Shown: positions 1 to 8,495 of the stretch, one piece after another
Layout: every line of letters starts with the position of its first letter
Numbering within the stretch: position 1 is the stretch's first letter
Source: JBCBDX01 sp039815825
GTDB lineage: Bacteria > Pseudomonadota > Alphaproteobacteria > Rhizobiales > Rhizobiaceae
Assembly (NCBI GenBank): GCA_039815825.1
Contig: JBCBYO010000012.1
Span: 1-64,000 of the forward strand
Length of the DNA: 64,000 nt
Direction: 5' to 3'
Position numbers and translations under genes: made by a program
The notes under the pieces: model-generated
Database searches by the model: none
Told to the model about the DNA's origin: nothing
Seen by the model: the letters and a program-made list of their open reading frames with translations, nothing else

Positions 1-6
1 GCATAG

Positions 7-1017
7 CAAACCAGCGCATCAATATCGGAGAACGCGTCTGAAAAAATCATGTTTTCGGGTGTTGGCAAAACTGCCGATGAAATCGACTACGCACTCTCCG
101 TGGGGATCCATTGCTTTAATGTCGAGAGCGAACCGGAGCTGGAAATGCTTTCGGTGAGGGCTGTCGCTGCGGGGGTCGAAGCGCCGGTCTCGGTTCGTAT
201 CAATCCTGATGTGGATGCCAAAACCCACGCCAAGATTTCTACCGGCAAAAAAGAAGACAAGTTTGGGATCTCATGGATGCGTGCGCGGGATGTGTATGCA
301 CGCGTTGCTGAACTGCCCAATGTGCGGGCGACAGGTATCGACATGCATATCGGGTCGCAAATCACGCAGCTACAGCCGTTTGATGAGGCTTTTGCGCTCC
401 TAAAAGAGCTTGTTGAAACGCTGCACCGCGATGGTCATGAGATTGATCATGTTGATTTGGGTGGCGGTCTGGGCATTCCTTACAAAGAAGACAATGCGCC
501 GCCCCCGCTGCCCGATGCGTATGCCGACATTGTAAAAAAGCATGTGAAGCCGCTGGGTTTGAAAGTTATTTTCGAGCCGGGCCGTCTCATTGCCGGTAAT
601 GCCGGTATTTTTGTCACCAAAGTCATTTATGCCAAACCGGTCGAAGCCAAAACGTTCTTGATCGTTGATGGGGCCATGAACGATTTGATCCGACCAACGC
701 TTTATGACGCGTGGCACGATATTTATCCGGTATCGGAACCCAAACCCGATCAGGATCGGATAATTGCGGATGTTGTCGGTCCCGTTTGTGAATCGGGCGA
801 CTTTTTGGCGCAGGACCGAGATCTTCCGGCGGTTGGTCAGGGAGATTTGCTCGCGGTTGGTACAGCGGGTGCCTACGGTGCTGTCCAGTCAGGAACCTAT
901 AATAGCCGTCTTTTGGTGCCCGAAGTGATGGTAAAAGGCGGTGAATTTCACATTGTTAGACCCCGCCCGACTTACGACGAGCTGCTAGCGCTCGACAGTT
1001 TGCCGGCTTGGCTTTAG
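7..1017 (+). CDS. lysA: Diaminopimelate decarboxylase, 5' end outside window or broken
   Basis: LysA decarboxylates meso-diaminopimelate to L-lysine in the cytoplasm using PLP, the last step of lysine synthesis. The visible part runs from the conserved FSGVGKT motif through HIGSQI, the Gly-rich phosphate-binding GGGLGIPY and EPGRLI to the C-terminal CESGDFLA and AYGAVQSGTYN blocks. The usual length is about 420 residues; roughly 100 N-terminal residues, including the PLP-lysine region, are missing. Position 49 ATG is the Met of KIMFSG and is not a true start. The same frame is closed by a TAG at 4-6, closer than an intact gene should allow, so the gene may carry a frameshift or base error just inside the window edge. 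The downstream partner TIGR02302 gene is the usual neighbour. Confidence 0.9.
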   Translation, partial: QTSASISENASEKIMFSGVGKTADEIDYALSVGIHCFNVESEPELEMLSVRAVAAGVEAPVSVRINPDVDAKTHAKISTGKKEDKFGISWMRARDVYARVAELPNVRATGIDMHIGSQITQLQPFDEAFALLKELVETLHRDGHEIDHVDLGGGLGIPYKEDNAPPPLPDAYADIVKKHVKPLGLKVIFEPGRLIAGNAGIFVTKVIYAKPVEAKTFLIVDGAMNDLIRPTLYDAWHDIYPVSEPKPDQDRIIADVVGPVCESGDFLAQDRDLPAVGQGDLLAVGTAGAYGAVQSGTYNSRLLVPEVMVKGGEFHIVRPRPTYDELLALDSLPAWL

Positions 1018-1115
1018 TCACCCGGGCCTTGGAAGCCCCTTTAATGACACAATGTTGAGTGTTTTACTGCAAGAACAGCCTCGCCAATACTGTGTTTGGT
1101 GCTATCTTGCCTCCA

Positions 1116-3758
1116 ATGGAAACTCGTAAAAGCTCGTCTATCGCAACTGGTCTTCGCCAACCGCGCCTGTGGACTCGAATTTCTTTGCTGTTGGAGCAGT
1201 TGGTTCCTCGGCTGTTGCCATTGCTTATCGTTATGGCGCTATTTGCCATGGCTTCATGGTTGGGCTGGTTCCGTACGGTTCCGGATTGGGCGCGGTTAAT
1301 CAGCCTTGCCGCCTTTGTTTTGGCGGGCATCGGATCATTGACCCTGCTACGGGGATTGAGCCTACCCTCGAAGAGCCAAGTGGACGCGAGGCTCGAACGG
1401 GAAAACGCGCTTTTGCACCGGCCTATATCTACTCAGGAAGATGATTTGGCTGATGGTCGCGACCCGATGTCTCGGGCGCTCTGGCAGTTACACCAAAAAC
1501 AAATGATGGCGCGGATCGGTGGCGTCTCAGCCTCCACACCGCATACGGATTTGCCAAAGCGCGACCCTTTCGCTTTGCGCAGCCTCGTTGCCTTGGGATT
1601 GGTGACGGCATTTGCGTTTTCATTTGCACCGACTGGCGGTACGTTAAGCGATGCGTTTCGATCTCATGTCGTCGTTGAGGTCCCGGAAGTGCGCATTGAT
1701 GCGTGGATCACGCCGCCTTCCTATACCGGCATTGCGCCAATATTCCTGACATCCGGCATCAACACCGAGCGCCGCGACTTCACGGTGCCAGAGGGCAGTG
1801 TGGTACAGGTTCGGGTAGCCGGTGGTGTCGGTAATGAGATTATTTTCTTTCCTGACATCGACCAATCTGTCGAACCCTCCAATGCTGACGGCAACTCAAG
1901 CGCGCCGCGTAGTTTTGAAATGAAGGTTGCTGGCGATTCTGATTTGACGATCCGCACGGCCGACGGCGACCAAACGTGGCAGATCGCCATGATTGCCGAT
2001 CTTGCCCCGACTATTCGTTTTGCTGATGAAAACCCGATCGAGCGTGCGGTCAACGGTGCGCTGACACTGCGCTATCACATTGCCGATGACTATCGCATCA
2101 AATCGGCTCGCGGTGTTGTTGAGCTGCTCGACCAGGCAGCTGGCGAGAAGGACCCATTACCTCTTTATGACGCGCCCGAACTTCCGCTTGTTATGCCGCG
2201 GCGAAGTGCCGAAGACGGCGCTGCATCTACGACCCGTGATCTTGCCTCGCACCCTTGGGCTGGGGCGCGCGTGCTGCTGACGCTTGAAGCAACCGACGAT
2301 CAGGATCAGGTTGGCCGAAGCGAAACACGCGAAATCCAGCTGCCGGGGCGCCCATTTGCCAATCCCTTGGCGCGGGCGATTATCGAGCAACGCCGTACAT
2401 TGGCGATGAACGCGCATGAGAAGCGCGCCATTCTCGATACGTTTGATACGTTGATGCTGTATCCTGATGAGACAATCGATAACGCGTCCCATTTTTTAGG
2501 TCTTCAAACAATCGCCACCCGGCTGGGCATGGCACGCGATGAGGAGAAGCTGCGTGCTGTCGTCGACTATATGTGGGAAGTTGCCCGTCAGATTGAGGAC
2601 GGCAATCTTTCGGAAGCTGAGCGCCGTTTGCAGCAGGCGCAGCAGGCATTGCGTGAAGCGCTTGAGAATGGCGCTTCCGAGGAGGAAATCGCGCGTTTGA
2701 TGGATGAATTGCGTGACGCCATGCAGGAGTTCCTGCGGGAGTTTGCGCAGCGGGCGATGCAAGATCCTAACTTTGCGCAGCAACAGTCGCCACAAACCCA
2801 AGATGGACAAACAGTCGATCAGCAAACGCTGGACGAGATGCTCAACCGTATGGAAGAGCTCGCGCAGCAGGGTGCGCGTGAACAAGCCATGCAGATGCTC
2901 GATCAGCTGCAGAATATGATGAATAATCTTCAGATGGCGCAGCCCAATCAGGGCCAACAAGGCCAGCAAGGGCAAAGCCAAGCACAGCAACAGATGAATG
3001 AGCTCGGCGAAATTCTACGAGAGCAACAGCGCCTCATGGACGAAACCTTTCGCCAAAATCGTCGCGGTCAGGAAGGACAACAAGGTCAGCAGGGGCAACA
3101 AGGGCAACAAGGGCAACAAGGGCAACAGGGTCAGCAAGGCGGTCAGCAGGGGCAGCAAGGGCAACAGGGTCAGCAAGGCGGTCAGCAAGGGCAACAAGGC
3201 CAGCAGGGTCAGCAAGGCCAAATGGGTCAGAATGGTCAGCAACCCGGACAGGGCCAAGGGCAAGGCTTGCAAGGGTTAGCGCCTGGACAACAGGCACTGC
3301 AGGATCGCCTTGATCAGTTTATGGAAGGGTTACGCGGCATGGGAATGGATCCCGGCGAATCCTTCGGCGAGGCTGGCAGCGCTATGGGTGATGCAGGAGA
3401 GGCACTGCAAGATGGCGCTGGTGAACAAGCACTTGGGAACCAGGGCGACGCGATGGAGGCGCTGCGTGAGGGTGCAGACAGCATGATGCAACAAATGCAG
3501 CAGCAAGCACAGCAGCAGGGTCAGGGTAATCAGGGCCAAGCAACCCCTGGCGGGCAACGCAACGCGCAGGATATGGACCCGTTGGGACGTCCACAGCGGT
3601 CATCGGGCCCCGATTTTGGCGATAGTGTCACCGTTCCCGATGAAATCGATGCGCAGCGGGCGCGGGAGATCCTCGATGCGATAAGACAGCGGCTGGGTAA
3701 CGCGCTTTCGCCGCAATTGGAGAAAGAATATTTGGAGCGTCTGCTGGAACTCCGCTAG
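1116..3758 (+). CDS. TIGR02302 family (DUF4175-like) membrane protein with Gln-Gly repeat
   Basis: Large protein of unknown function found next to lysA in Hyphomicrobiales. It begins with a basic segment and two hydrophobic helices (about residues 30-80), then a long presumably periplasmic region with beta-rich stretches (VPEVRIDAWITPPSYTG), a helical part, and a Gln/Gly-rich tail. Residues about 610-720 are dominated by GQQ and GQQGGQQ units. The C terminus (VPDEIDAQRAREILDAIRQRLG) is the conserved family signature. I chose ATG 1116 over the upstream GTG 1059, because METRKSS is followed directly by the conserved region; neither start has a strong ribosome site. The 3' end overlaps the converging cpdR by 4 bp. 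Confidence 0.88.
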   Translation: METRKSSSIATGLRQPRLWTRISLLLEQLVPRLLPLLIVMALFAMASWLGWFRTVPDWARLISLAAFVLAGIGSLTLLRGLSLPSKSQVDARLERENALLHRPISTQEDDLADGRDPMSRALWQLHQKQMMARIGGVSASTPHTDLPKRDPFALRSLVALGLVTAFAFSFAPTGGTLSDAFRSHVVVEVPEVRIDAWITPPSYTGIAPIFLTSGINTERRDFTVPEGSVVQVRVAGGVGNEIIFFPDIDQSVEPSNADGNSSAPRSFEMKVAGDSDLTIRTADGDQTWQIAMIADLAPTIRFADENPIERAVNGALTLRYHIADDYRIKSARGVVELLDQAAGEKDPLPLYDAPELPLVMPRRSAEDGAASTTRDLASHPWAGARVLLTLEATDDQDQVGRSETREIQLPGRPFANPLARAIIEQRRTLAMNAHEKRAILDTFDTLMLYPDETIDNASHFLGLQTIATRLGMARDEEKLRAVVDYMWEVARQIEDGNLSEAERRLQQAQQALREALENGASEEEIARLMDELRDAMQEFLREFAQRAMQDPNFAQQQSPQTQDGQTVDQQTLDEMLNRMEELAQQGAREQAMQMLDQLQNMMNNLQMAQPNQGQQGQQGQSQAQQQMNELGEILREQQRLMDETFRQNRRGQEGQQGQQGQQGQQGQQGQQGQQGGQQGQQGQQGQQGGQQGQQGQQGQQGQMGQNGQQPGQGQGQGLQGLAPGQQALQDRLDQFMEGLRGMGMDPGESFGEAGSAMGDAGEALQDGAGEQALGNQGDAMEALREGADSMMQQMQQQAQQQGQGNQGQATPGGQRNAQDMDPLGRPQRSSGPDFGDSVTVPDEIDAQRAREILDAIRQRLGNALSPQLEKEYLERLLELR
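3067..3260 (+). repeat. In-frame 9-bp repeat coding for GQQ units
   Basis: Imperfect tandem repeat of a 9-bp unit, such as CAAGGGCAA and CAGGGTCAG, about twenty copies, within the TIGR02302 gene. It encodes Gly-Gln-Gln with occasional extra Gly. The unit length is a multiple of three, so gain or loss of copies would keep the frame. The opposite strand is also open here only because of the repeat composition. Confidence 0.85.
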
Positions 3759-4120
3759 GCTGCTAGCGCTTCATTGACCGCGCCTCTAATGTCCACCAAT
3801 GAAAATGGTTTGGACACCACGTCGATAATGATCTTCGAAAGATCGACAGCTCGCTCGCGCTGCTCGGCGTAGCCGGTCATTAGCAATATCCGGATATCGG
3901 GAAAGTCTTTTACCGCGTTCTTTGCCATCTCGATGCCGTCCATGGTCGGCATGCGAATATCTGAAAGAACAAGGTCGAATTTACCGGCTTCTTCGAGGAG
4001 CGCTTCAAGTGCTGTGTCTCCGTCATCAGCGGTTTCAATGATGTGCCCGTCAAGGGCAAGAGCGCGCGCGGTAAACGTGCGGACCGATGGATCGTCATCG
4101 ACGACCAGAATTCGTGCCAT
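3755..4120 (-). CDS. cpdR: CpdR-type single-domain response regulator
   Basis: A 121-residue receiver domain with no output domain. The acidic pocket is DDD at residues 8-10, the phosphorylated residue is Asp54 in LSDIRMP, followed by the conserved Thr (LLMTGYA) and Lys (VSKPFS). The sequence matches CpdR, which in Caulobacter and Sinorhizobium acts in its unphosphorylated form as an adaptor that places ClpXP at the cell pole for cell-cycle proteolysis, and is phosphorylated through the CckA-ChpT relay. That role is from the family, not shown here. The gene precedes no kinase, as expected. It lies 2 bp downstream of hpt and converges with the TIGR02302 gene. Confidence 0.9.
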   Translation of the reverse strand: MARILVVDDDPSVRTFTARALALDGHIIETADDGDTALEALLEEAGKFDLVLSDIRMPTMDGIEMAKNAVKDFPDIRILLMTGYAEQRERAVDLSKIIIDVVSKPFSLVDIRGAVNEALAA

Positions 4121-4122
4121 GA

Positions 4123-4671
4123 TCAGGCATCTCCTTTGACAACGCCAACAAAAGGCAGCTCACGGAATGCATGGGCGACATCCATGCCATAGCCGACCAC
4201 AAAATGGTCCGGGCATTCAAAGCCGACAAAGTCAGCGTCCAATGGCGTTTCTGCTTGGCGTCTAACACGCTTGTCGAGCAATACAGCGATGGCCACAGAC
4301 CGAGCGCCCCGGCCCAGCATCATATCTTTGGCATGCGTGAGCGTGCGGCCGGACTCCAATATGTCGTCAATCAGTAATACGTCGCGGCCTTCGACATCGG
4401 AATCAATATCGCGCAGCAATTGCACTTTGCCCGGCTCAGTCCCTTTGCCGTAAGTCGAAAGCATCAAGAACTCGACACCGGGTTCCATGCCCACATCGTG
4501 TATGGCACGGATCAAGTCGGCTGCGAAAATGAACGAGCCTTTCAGAACGGATATGACAAGCAGGTCGTTGTAATCGCGCGCTGCGATTTCCTTGGCAAGT
4601 TCCAAGTTTCGGCGCGCAATTTGCGAACCTGAAAAGAGAACTTCTATGTCCTTGTTTCGGACGATGGGCAT
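4123..4671 (-). CDS. hpt: Hypoxanthine phosphoribosyltransferase
   Basis: Cytoplasmic purine salvage enzyme converting hypoxanthine (and often guanine) plus PRPP to the nucleotide. The PRPP-binding loop is DVLLIDDILESGRT near residues 93-106, with two acidic residues before the SGRT turn. The flexible-loop region is LSTYGKG and the C-terminal base-binding part is FVGFECPDHFVVGYG. At 182 residues it has the normal length. ATG at 4671. It is the middle gene of a minus-strand run: DUF3426-like, hpt, cpdR. Confidence 0.93.
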   Translation of the reverse strand: MPIVRNKDIEVLFSGSQIARRNLELAKEIAARDYNDLLVISVLKGSFIFAADLIRAIHDVGMEPGVEFLMLSTYGKGTEPGKVQLLRDIDSDVEGRDVLLIDDILESGRTLTHAKDMMLGRGARSVAIAVLLDKRVRRQAETPLDADFVGFECPDHFVVGYGMDVAHAFRELPFVGVVKGDA

Positions 4672-4677
4672 CTGGCC

Positions 4678-5154
4678 TCAGCTCCCTTCAAGCGTTACCG
4701 TTGGTTCAAACCCGGCAAAAGTGCCAGCTGGTATGCGCGTGGTAAATCCCAAACTCTCATTTGCTTGTAACAACTCGCCGCGCGGTACCGTGTAGGTCAT
4801 TCGCTGGCCTGTTTCACTGTGTTCAAAGCCAATGCTTATGTTCGGCACAATACCAGCACCATTAACAGCTTCAATTTCACCTCGAATAACAAAGACCGGT
4901 GAACCGCGACCTGTATCAATCCGCGTGCTGATATTCTTTAGGGCAAAGGATGACGCCGATGAAGACGCGGGAACCTTTGCCGCCAAGTCGGCGTGACCGT
5001 GAAACAGTGCATGACCGCCAGCGAGATAAAAGCTAGCGCTCGACGCTAAAGTTGCAATCAAAGCGAAGACTGGAAGCGGCGTACCCTGCCGCCGACGCGG
5101 CGCTTTGGCGGGCTTTGCCACCCTGCGATCGGCGGGCTTTTGGCCAGCCGGCAA
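4678..5154 (-). CDS. DUF3426-like membrane protein lacking its zinc ribbon
   Basis: 158 residues from a TTG at 5154. A basic N-terminal stretch (PADRRVAKPAKAPRRRQG) is followed by one membrane helix (about 28-46) and a C-terminal domain like DUF3426 (FALKNISTRIDTGRGSP, VFVIRGEIEAVNG, FTTRIPAGTF). In relatives upstream of ftsE an MJ0042-type zinc ribbon with two CxxC pairs precedes this; here no Cys pair is found in any minus-strand frame of the 183 bp up to ftsE. The frame stays open upstream to 5229 (including DIEDAEFETVL) but has no ATG or GTG there, so the true start is uncertain and may use a rare codon. Function unknown. Confidence 0.6.
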   Translation of the reverse strand: MPAGQKPADRRVAKPAKAPRRRQGTPLPVFALIATLASSASFYLAGGHALFHGHADLAAKVPASSSASSFALKNISTRIDTGRGSPVFVIRGEIEAVNGAGIVPNISIGFEHSETGQRMTYTVPRGELLQANESLGFTTRIPAGTFAGFEPTVTLEGS

Positions 5155-5337
5155 AACCGTTTCAAACTCAGCATCCTCAATGTCTGTTAAACGGGATATG
5201 GTCGCGACTCCATTTGATGTCGATCGATGCTATCCTTAGATATGGTTAACTAAAGGTTTCCAGCACCATCTTGATGCCGTGTGCCATGGGGCATAATTGT
5301 AGATTTCAACGAATAAACGATTCGGAACGGGCGCCCT

Positions 5338-5997
5338 TTGATACAGTTTGATCATGTTGGCTTGCGCTATGGCTTGGAGCAGGAAGTCCTGCGCGATGTC
5401 AGTTTCGATATTCCGGCGCAGTCCTTTCAGTTTTTGACCGGACCCTCCGGTGCGGGCAAAACGTCATTGTTACGGCTCCTCTTCATGTCGCTGCGGCCCA
5501 CCCGCGGTCAGATTAGAATATTTGATCGCGATGTACTGACGCTCCCGCGGGCGGAGCTGCCCATACTGCGGCGGCGGATAGGCGTCGTTTTCCAGGATTT
5601 CCGGCTGTTGAACCACATGACGATCTTCGAGAATGTTGCATTGCCATTACGCGTTCGCGGGCAAGCGGAAGATAGTTATCGCCGTGATGTTTTTGATCTT
5701 TTGGATTGGGTAGGGCTTGGCGAAAAAGTCAATGCGTTGCCACCGGTCTTGTCGGGTGGGGAGAAACAGCGGGTAGCCATTGCGCGTGCTTTGATCGATC
5801 AGCCCGAAATATTGTTGGCCGATGAGCCAACTGGTAATGTTGATCCGCAGATGGCTAGACGTATTCTACGCCTGTTTGTTGAACTTAACAGGCTTGGAAC
5901 GGCTGTGGTTATCGCCACCCACGACCTGGGCCTCATGGATCAGGTCAACGCGCGGCGAATGATCCTTTCACGTGGGCAGCTTGATATTTATGACTGA
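5338..5997 (+). CDS. ftsE: Cell division ATP-binding protein FtsE
   Basis: ABC-type ATPase that pairs with FtsX at the inner membrane and, in studied bacteria, controls peptidoglycan hydrolases at the septum. All ABC motifs are present: Walker A GPSGAGKTS, Q-loop VFQDFRLL, signature LSGGEKQRVAIARAL, Walker B ILLADEPTGN, and the H-switch ATHDL. Length is 219 residues, normal. The start is a TTG at 5338 giving MIQFDHVGLRYG, which fits the family N terminus; there is no in-frame ATG upstream and no strong ribosome site. The gene overlaps ftsX by 8 bp. Confidence 0.94.
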   Translation: MIQFDHVGLRYGLEQEVLRDVSFDIPAQSFQFLTGPSGAGKTSLLRLLFMSLRPTRGQIRIFDRDVLTLPRAELPILRRRIGVVFQDFRLLNHMTIFENVALPLRVRGQAEDSYRRDVFDLLDWVGLGEKVNALPPVLSGGEKQRVAIARALIDQPEILLADEPTGNVDPQMARRILRLFVELNRLGTAVVIATHDLGLMDQVNARRMILSRGQLDIYD

Positions 5998-6943
5998 TGC
6001 GACCCGCACACCACCTGCGACAAGGCGCGCGGCACCGATCGTCCCGCCCGGCTCTATTGCTGGTCAAGCGCTCGCGACACTCATTGCGATTATGTCTTTT
6101 TTGGCGTGTGTGACCGTTGGCGGAGTTTCACTTGTCCAGCAAAGTGCCGGTACTTGGCAAAGCCAAATATCGCGTGAAGCAACCATTCAAATCCGCCCGG
6201 CACAGAACTTTGACATCGAGACAGCACTCGTTGACGCAAGAGCAATAGCAGCGGCTTTTGAGGGGGTTCGCGATGCGCGGATCATTGATGTTGATGAAAC
6301 GATTGCACTTTTGGAGCCGTGGCTCGGCGGTGGGCTTGATATTGAGGCGTTGCCTGTTCCGCGCCTTGTGGTGATTACAATTGATGAGAATAATCCACCG
6401 GACTTTTCCGAGATGGCACGTGCTATCGAAGAGGCGGTAGACAATGCGACGCTCGACGATCATCGCACCTGGGTTGACCGCTTGATTTCGATGGCGCGCA
6501 CGACTGTCTTTTTTGGTATTGCAGTGTTGCTGCTTGTGTTGGCGGCGCTGCTGCTGACAGTTGTATTTGCCACGCGTGGCGCAATGTCGAGCAATCATGA
6601 AGTGATCGAAGTGCTGCATTTCATCGGTGCTCGCGGCGGCTATATTGCCCGCCAGTTTGAGCGGCGGTTTTTTCTCGTTGGATTGGCCGGTAGTGCGGTT
6701 GGAGCAATAGGCGCCATTATCCTCGGCCTTGCTGTCAGCGCTTGGGGTAGCGCCAATGTGACAACAGCCGAAGGGGAGCAGTTGGGCGCCTTTTTTGGCG
6801 ATTTTTCTATTCCGGCGAGCGCGTATCTTGGTATTTTTCTGGTATTGGTATTGGTGTCTTTTGCCACAGCTGCAACAACGAGGTGGACAGTTATCCGAAC
6901 CCTTTATGAGATTGACGAGAAACGCGCCGATCCAAGCCTTTAA
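5990..6943 (+). CDS. ftsX: Cell division membrane protein FtsX
   Basis: Inner-membrane partner of FtsE. The protein has an N-terminal cytoplasmic tail (PIVPPGSIAGQAL), a first transmembrane helix about 25-45, an extracytoplasmic loop of roughly 110 residues, and three C-terminal helices typical of the FtsX/MacB permease fold (VFFGIAVLLLVLAALLLTVVF; EVLHFIGARGGYIARQFERRF is the conserved cytoplasmic segment). ATG 5990 (MTDATRT) overlaps the ftsE stop and fits relatives; an in-frame upstream start at 5972 is less likely. Translational coupling to ftsE is probable. Confidence 0.92.
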   Translation: MTDATRTPPATRRAAPIVPPGSIAGQALATLIAIMSFLACVTVGGVSLVQQSAGTWQSQISREATIQIRPAQNFDIETALVDARAIAAAFEGVRDARIIDVDETIALLEPWLGGGLDIEALPVPRLVVITIDENNPPDFSEMARAIEEAVDNATLDDHRTWVDRLISMARTTVFFGIAVLLLVLAALLLTVVFATRGAMSSNHEVIEVLHFIGARGGYIARQFERRFFLVGLAGSAVGAIGAIILGLAVSAWGSANVTTAEGEQLGAFFGDFSIPASAYLGIFLVLVLVSFATAATTRWTVIRTLYEIDEKRADPSL

Positions 6944-7007
6944 GTTGCAAACGGGCTCAAAACATTTCGCTGTGTTCTTGGTGTTAAAGAGCGACTACTT
7001 ATAGGCC

Positions 7008-7679
7008 ATGCAGGTAAGTACAATGGAGAAAAGCGAAAGCGCTCAGCAGGTGCGCCGCCCGCGAAGGGGTTGGTTGATTTTGCTCGCGGCAGGTCTCGTG
7101 TCGGCTGGTACTCTGCTCATCGGTTTCGTGTCGTTTGCATCCCATGTCGACAATTACGTCTTGCCTGATCCCGAGGTTCGCGCCGATGGCATTGTTGTCC
7201 TTACCGGTGGGGTAGCGCGATTGGGTCCAGCGGCCGAATTGTTGCGCACTAACCGCGGCGGCAGGCTTCTTGTCAGCGGTGTCAATGAAAACACCTCAGC
7301 GGAGACCATGAAGAACTTGCTTCTCCTTGATGATGCCGTTTTTGATTGTTGTGTTGATCTGGATCGTGCCTCGCTTGATACGGTTGGGAACGCACGCGCG
7401 GCGCTTGAATGGGCACAGAGCAACCAGTTTGAGAGTTTGTTTTGGGTCACCAATGATTACCATATGCTCAGGAGTCTGCTGGAGTTTGACCGGATCGGTG
7501 GCGGTATGATCACCGTGACACCATTTGCGGTTTCCAATACAACCCAGCCCTCGGCGGGTCTGTCGGCGATGGCCGACCGTTATCGCGTGCTTGTTCGGGA
7601 GTACGCCAAATATCTGGTTGCCCTCGTGCGCACGCCGCAGGTAAGGCAAACCTTCAACGCACTGTTTCGCGTAGGCTAA
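7008..7679 (+). CDS. YdcF/SanA-like DUF218 membrane protein
   Basis: 223 residues with one N-terminal membrane helix (about 22-44) after a basic segment, then a DUF218 domain (DGIVVLTGG, GGRLLVSG, DTVGNARAA, WVTNDYHMLRS). The DUF218 family includes SanA, ElyC and YdcF, linked to envelope integrity and lipid carrier metabolism; the exact substrate here is unknown. Two starts are possible, ATG 7008 and ATG 7023; the second has an AGGTAAG ribosome site 6-7 bases upstream, the first keeps five more residues. It follows ftsX by 64 bp and precedes plsC by 6 bp, so it likely forms a unit with plsC. Confidence 0.82.
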   Translation: MQVSTMEKSESAQQVRRPRRGWLILLAAGLVSAGTLLIGFVSFASHVDNYVLPDPEVRADGIVVLTGGVARLGPAAELLRTNRGGRLLVSGVNENTSAETMKNLLLLDDAVFDCCVDLDRASLDTVGNARAALEWAQSNQFESLFWVTNDYHMLRSLLEFDRIGGGMITVTPFAVSNTTQPSAGLSAMADRYRVLVREYAKYLVALVRTPQVRQTFNALFRVG

Positions 7680-7685
7680 CTGTAT

Positions 7686-8495
7686 ATGCTTGCTATCCGC
7701 TCCCTTATTTTCAATGTGCTGTTTTATCTTGTGAACGCAGTACAAATGATTTTTTGGACACCTGTTTTTTTCGTCGCGCCTCGTTGGTTTTGCTGGAAAA
7801 TCGTACACTGGTGGGCGAAGTCGCTAACGTGGCTAATGCGTGTCATTGTGGGTACGCGCTTTAAAGTGAGCGGCGTTGAAAATATCCCCGCTGGAGGCGC
7901 GATCATTGCGCCCAAACACCAATCGGCTTGGGATACTTTTGTTTTGCTGCCCTATGTGAACGACCCTGTTTACATCTTAAAACGGGAATTGATGTGGGTT
8001 CCGCTTTTTGGGTGGTATGTGGCGCGCATGCGAATGATCCCAATTGATCGCGGCGCGCGCGAAAAGGCTATCGCCAAGGTCAATGATGGCGCGCGCGAAG
8101 AAATGGCCAAAGGTCGCCAACTGATCATCTATCCAGAAGGTACCCGCCGCGTTCCCGGCGCCGAGCCCAAATACAAATCTGGCATAGCCTATGTTTATGT
8201 CGAAACGGGAATGCCCGTGGTCCCGGTGGCGCACAATGCCGGTCTGTTTTGGCCAAAAACGAGTTTCATGCGCTACCCGGGTACATTCGAGCTTAAGTTC
8301 CTGCCACCTATCGAGCCTGGTTTGGACAGGGGAGCGTTTATGGAAGCGCTGGAAATTAAGCTTGAAACGGCATCGGATGAATTGCTTCTAGAAGCCGTTC
8401 GGGCGCCCAATCCGCCCGCCCTTTCCCCGGTTACCCAGAAGCGCGTTGATGAATTGGAAAAAGCTCAAGCCGAACGTTACGCGACCATGGCCTGA
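7686..8495 (+). CDS. plsC: 1-acyl-sn-glycerol-3-phosphate acyltransferase
   Basis: PlsC adds the second acyl chain to lysophosphatidic acid, giving phosphatidic acid in the inner membrane. The acyltransferase motif I is HQSAWD (His78 and Asp83, the HX4D catalytic pair); motif III is YPEGTRR. A hydrophobic N terminus of about 50 residues provides the membrane anchor. Length 269. The C-terminal tail (TQKRVDELEKAQAERYATMA) looks helical. It follows the DUF218 gene closely and overlaps the converging chaC by 19 bp. Confidence 0.9.
   Translation: MLAIRSLIFNVLFYLVNAVQMIFWTPVFFVAPRWFCWKIVHWWAKSLTWLMRVIVGTRFKVSGVENIPAGGAIIAPKHQSAWDTFVLLPYVNDPVYILKRELMWVPLFGWYVARMRMIPIDRGAREKAIAKVNDGAREEMAKGRQLIIYPEGTRRVPGAEPKYKSGIAYVYVETGMPVVPVAHNAGLFWPKTSFMRYPGTFELKFLPPIEPGLDRGAFMEALEIKLETASDELLLEAVRAPNPPALSPVTQKRVDELEKAQAERYATMA

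Noticed and set aside
1019..1045. Hairpin GGGC/GCCC after lysA as a terminator
   Set aside because: The stem is only four base pairs and followed by three T, too weak to call.
3015..3297. Open frames opposite and in other frames of the TIGR02302 repeat
   Set aside because: They arise from the low-complexity GQQ repeat (Leu-rich translation on the reverse strand) and have no start signals of their own.
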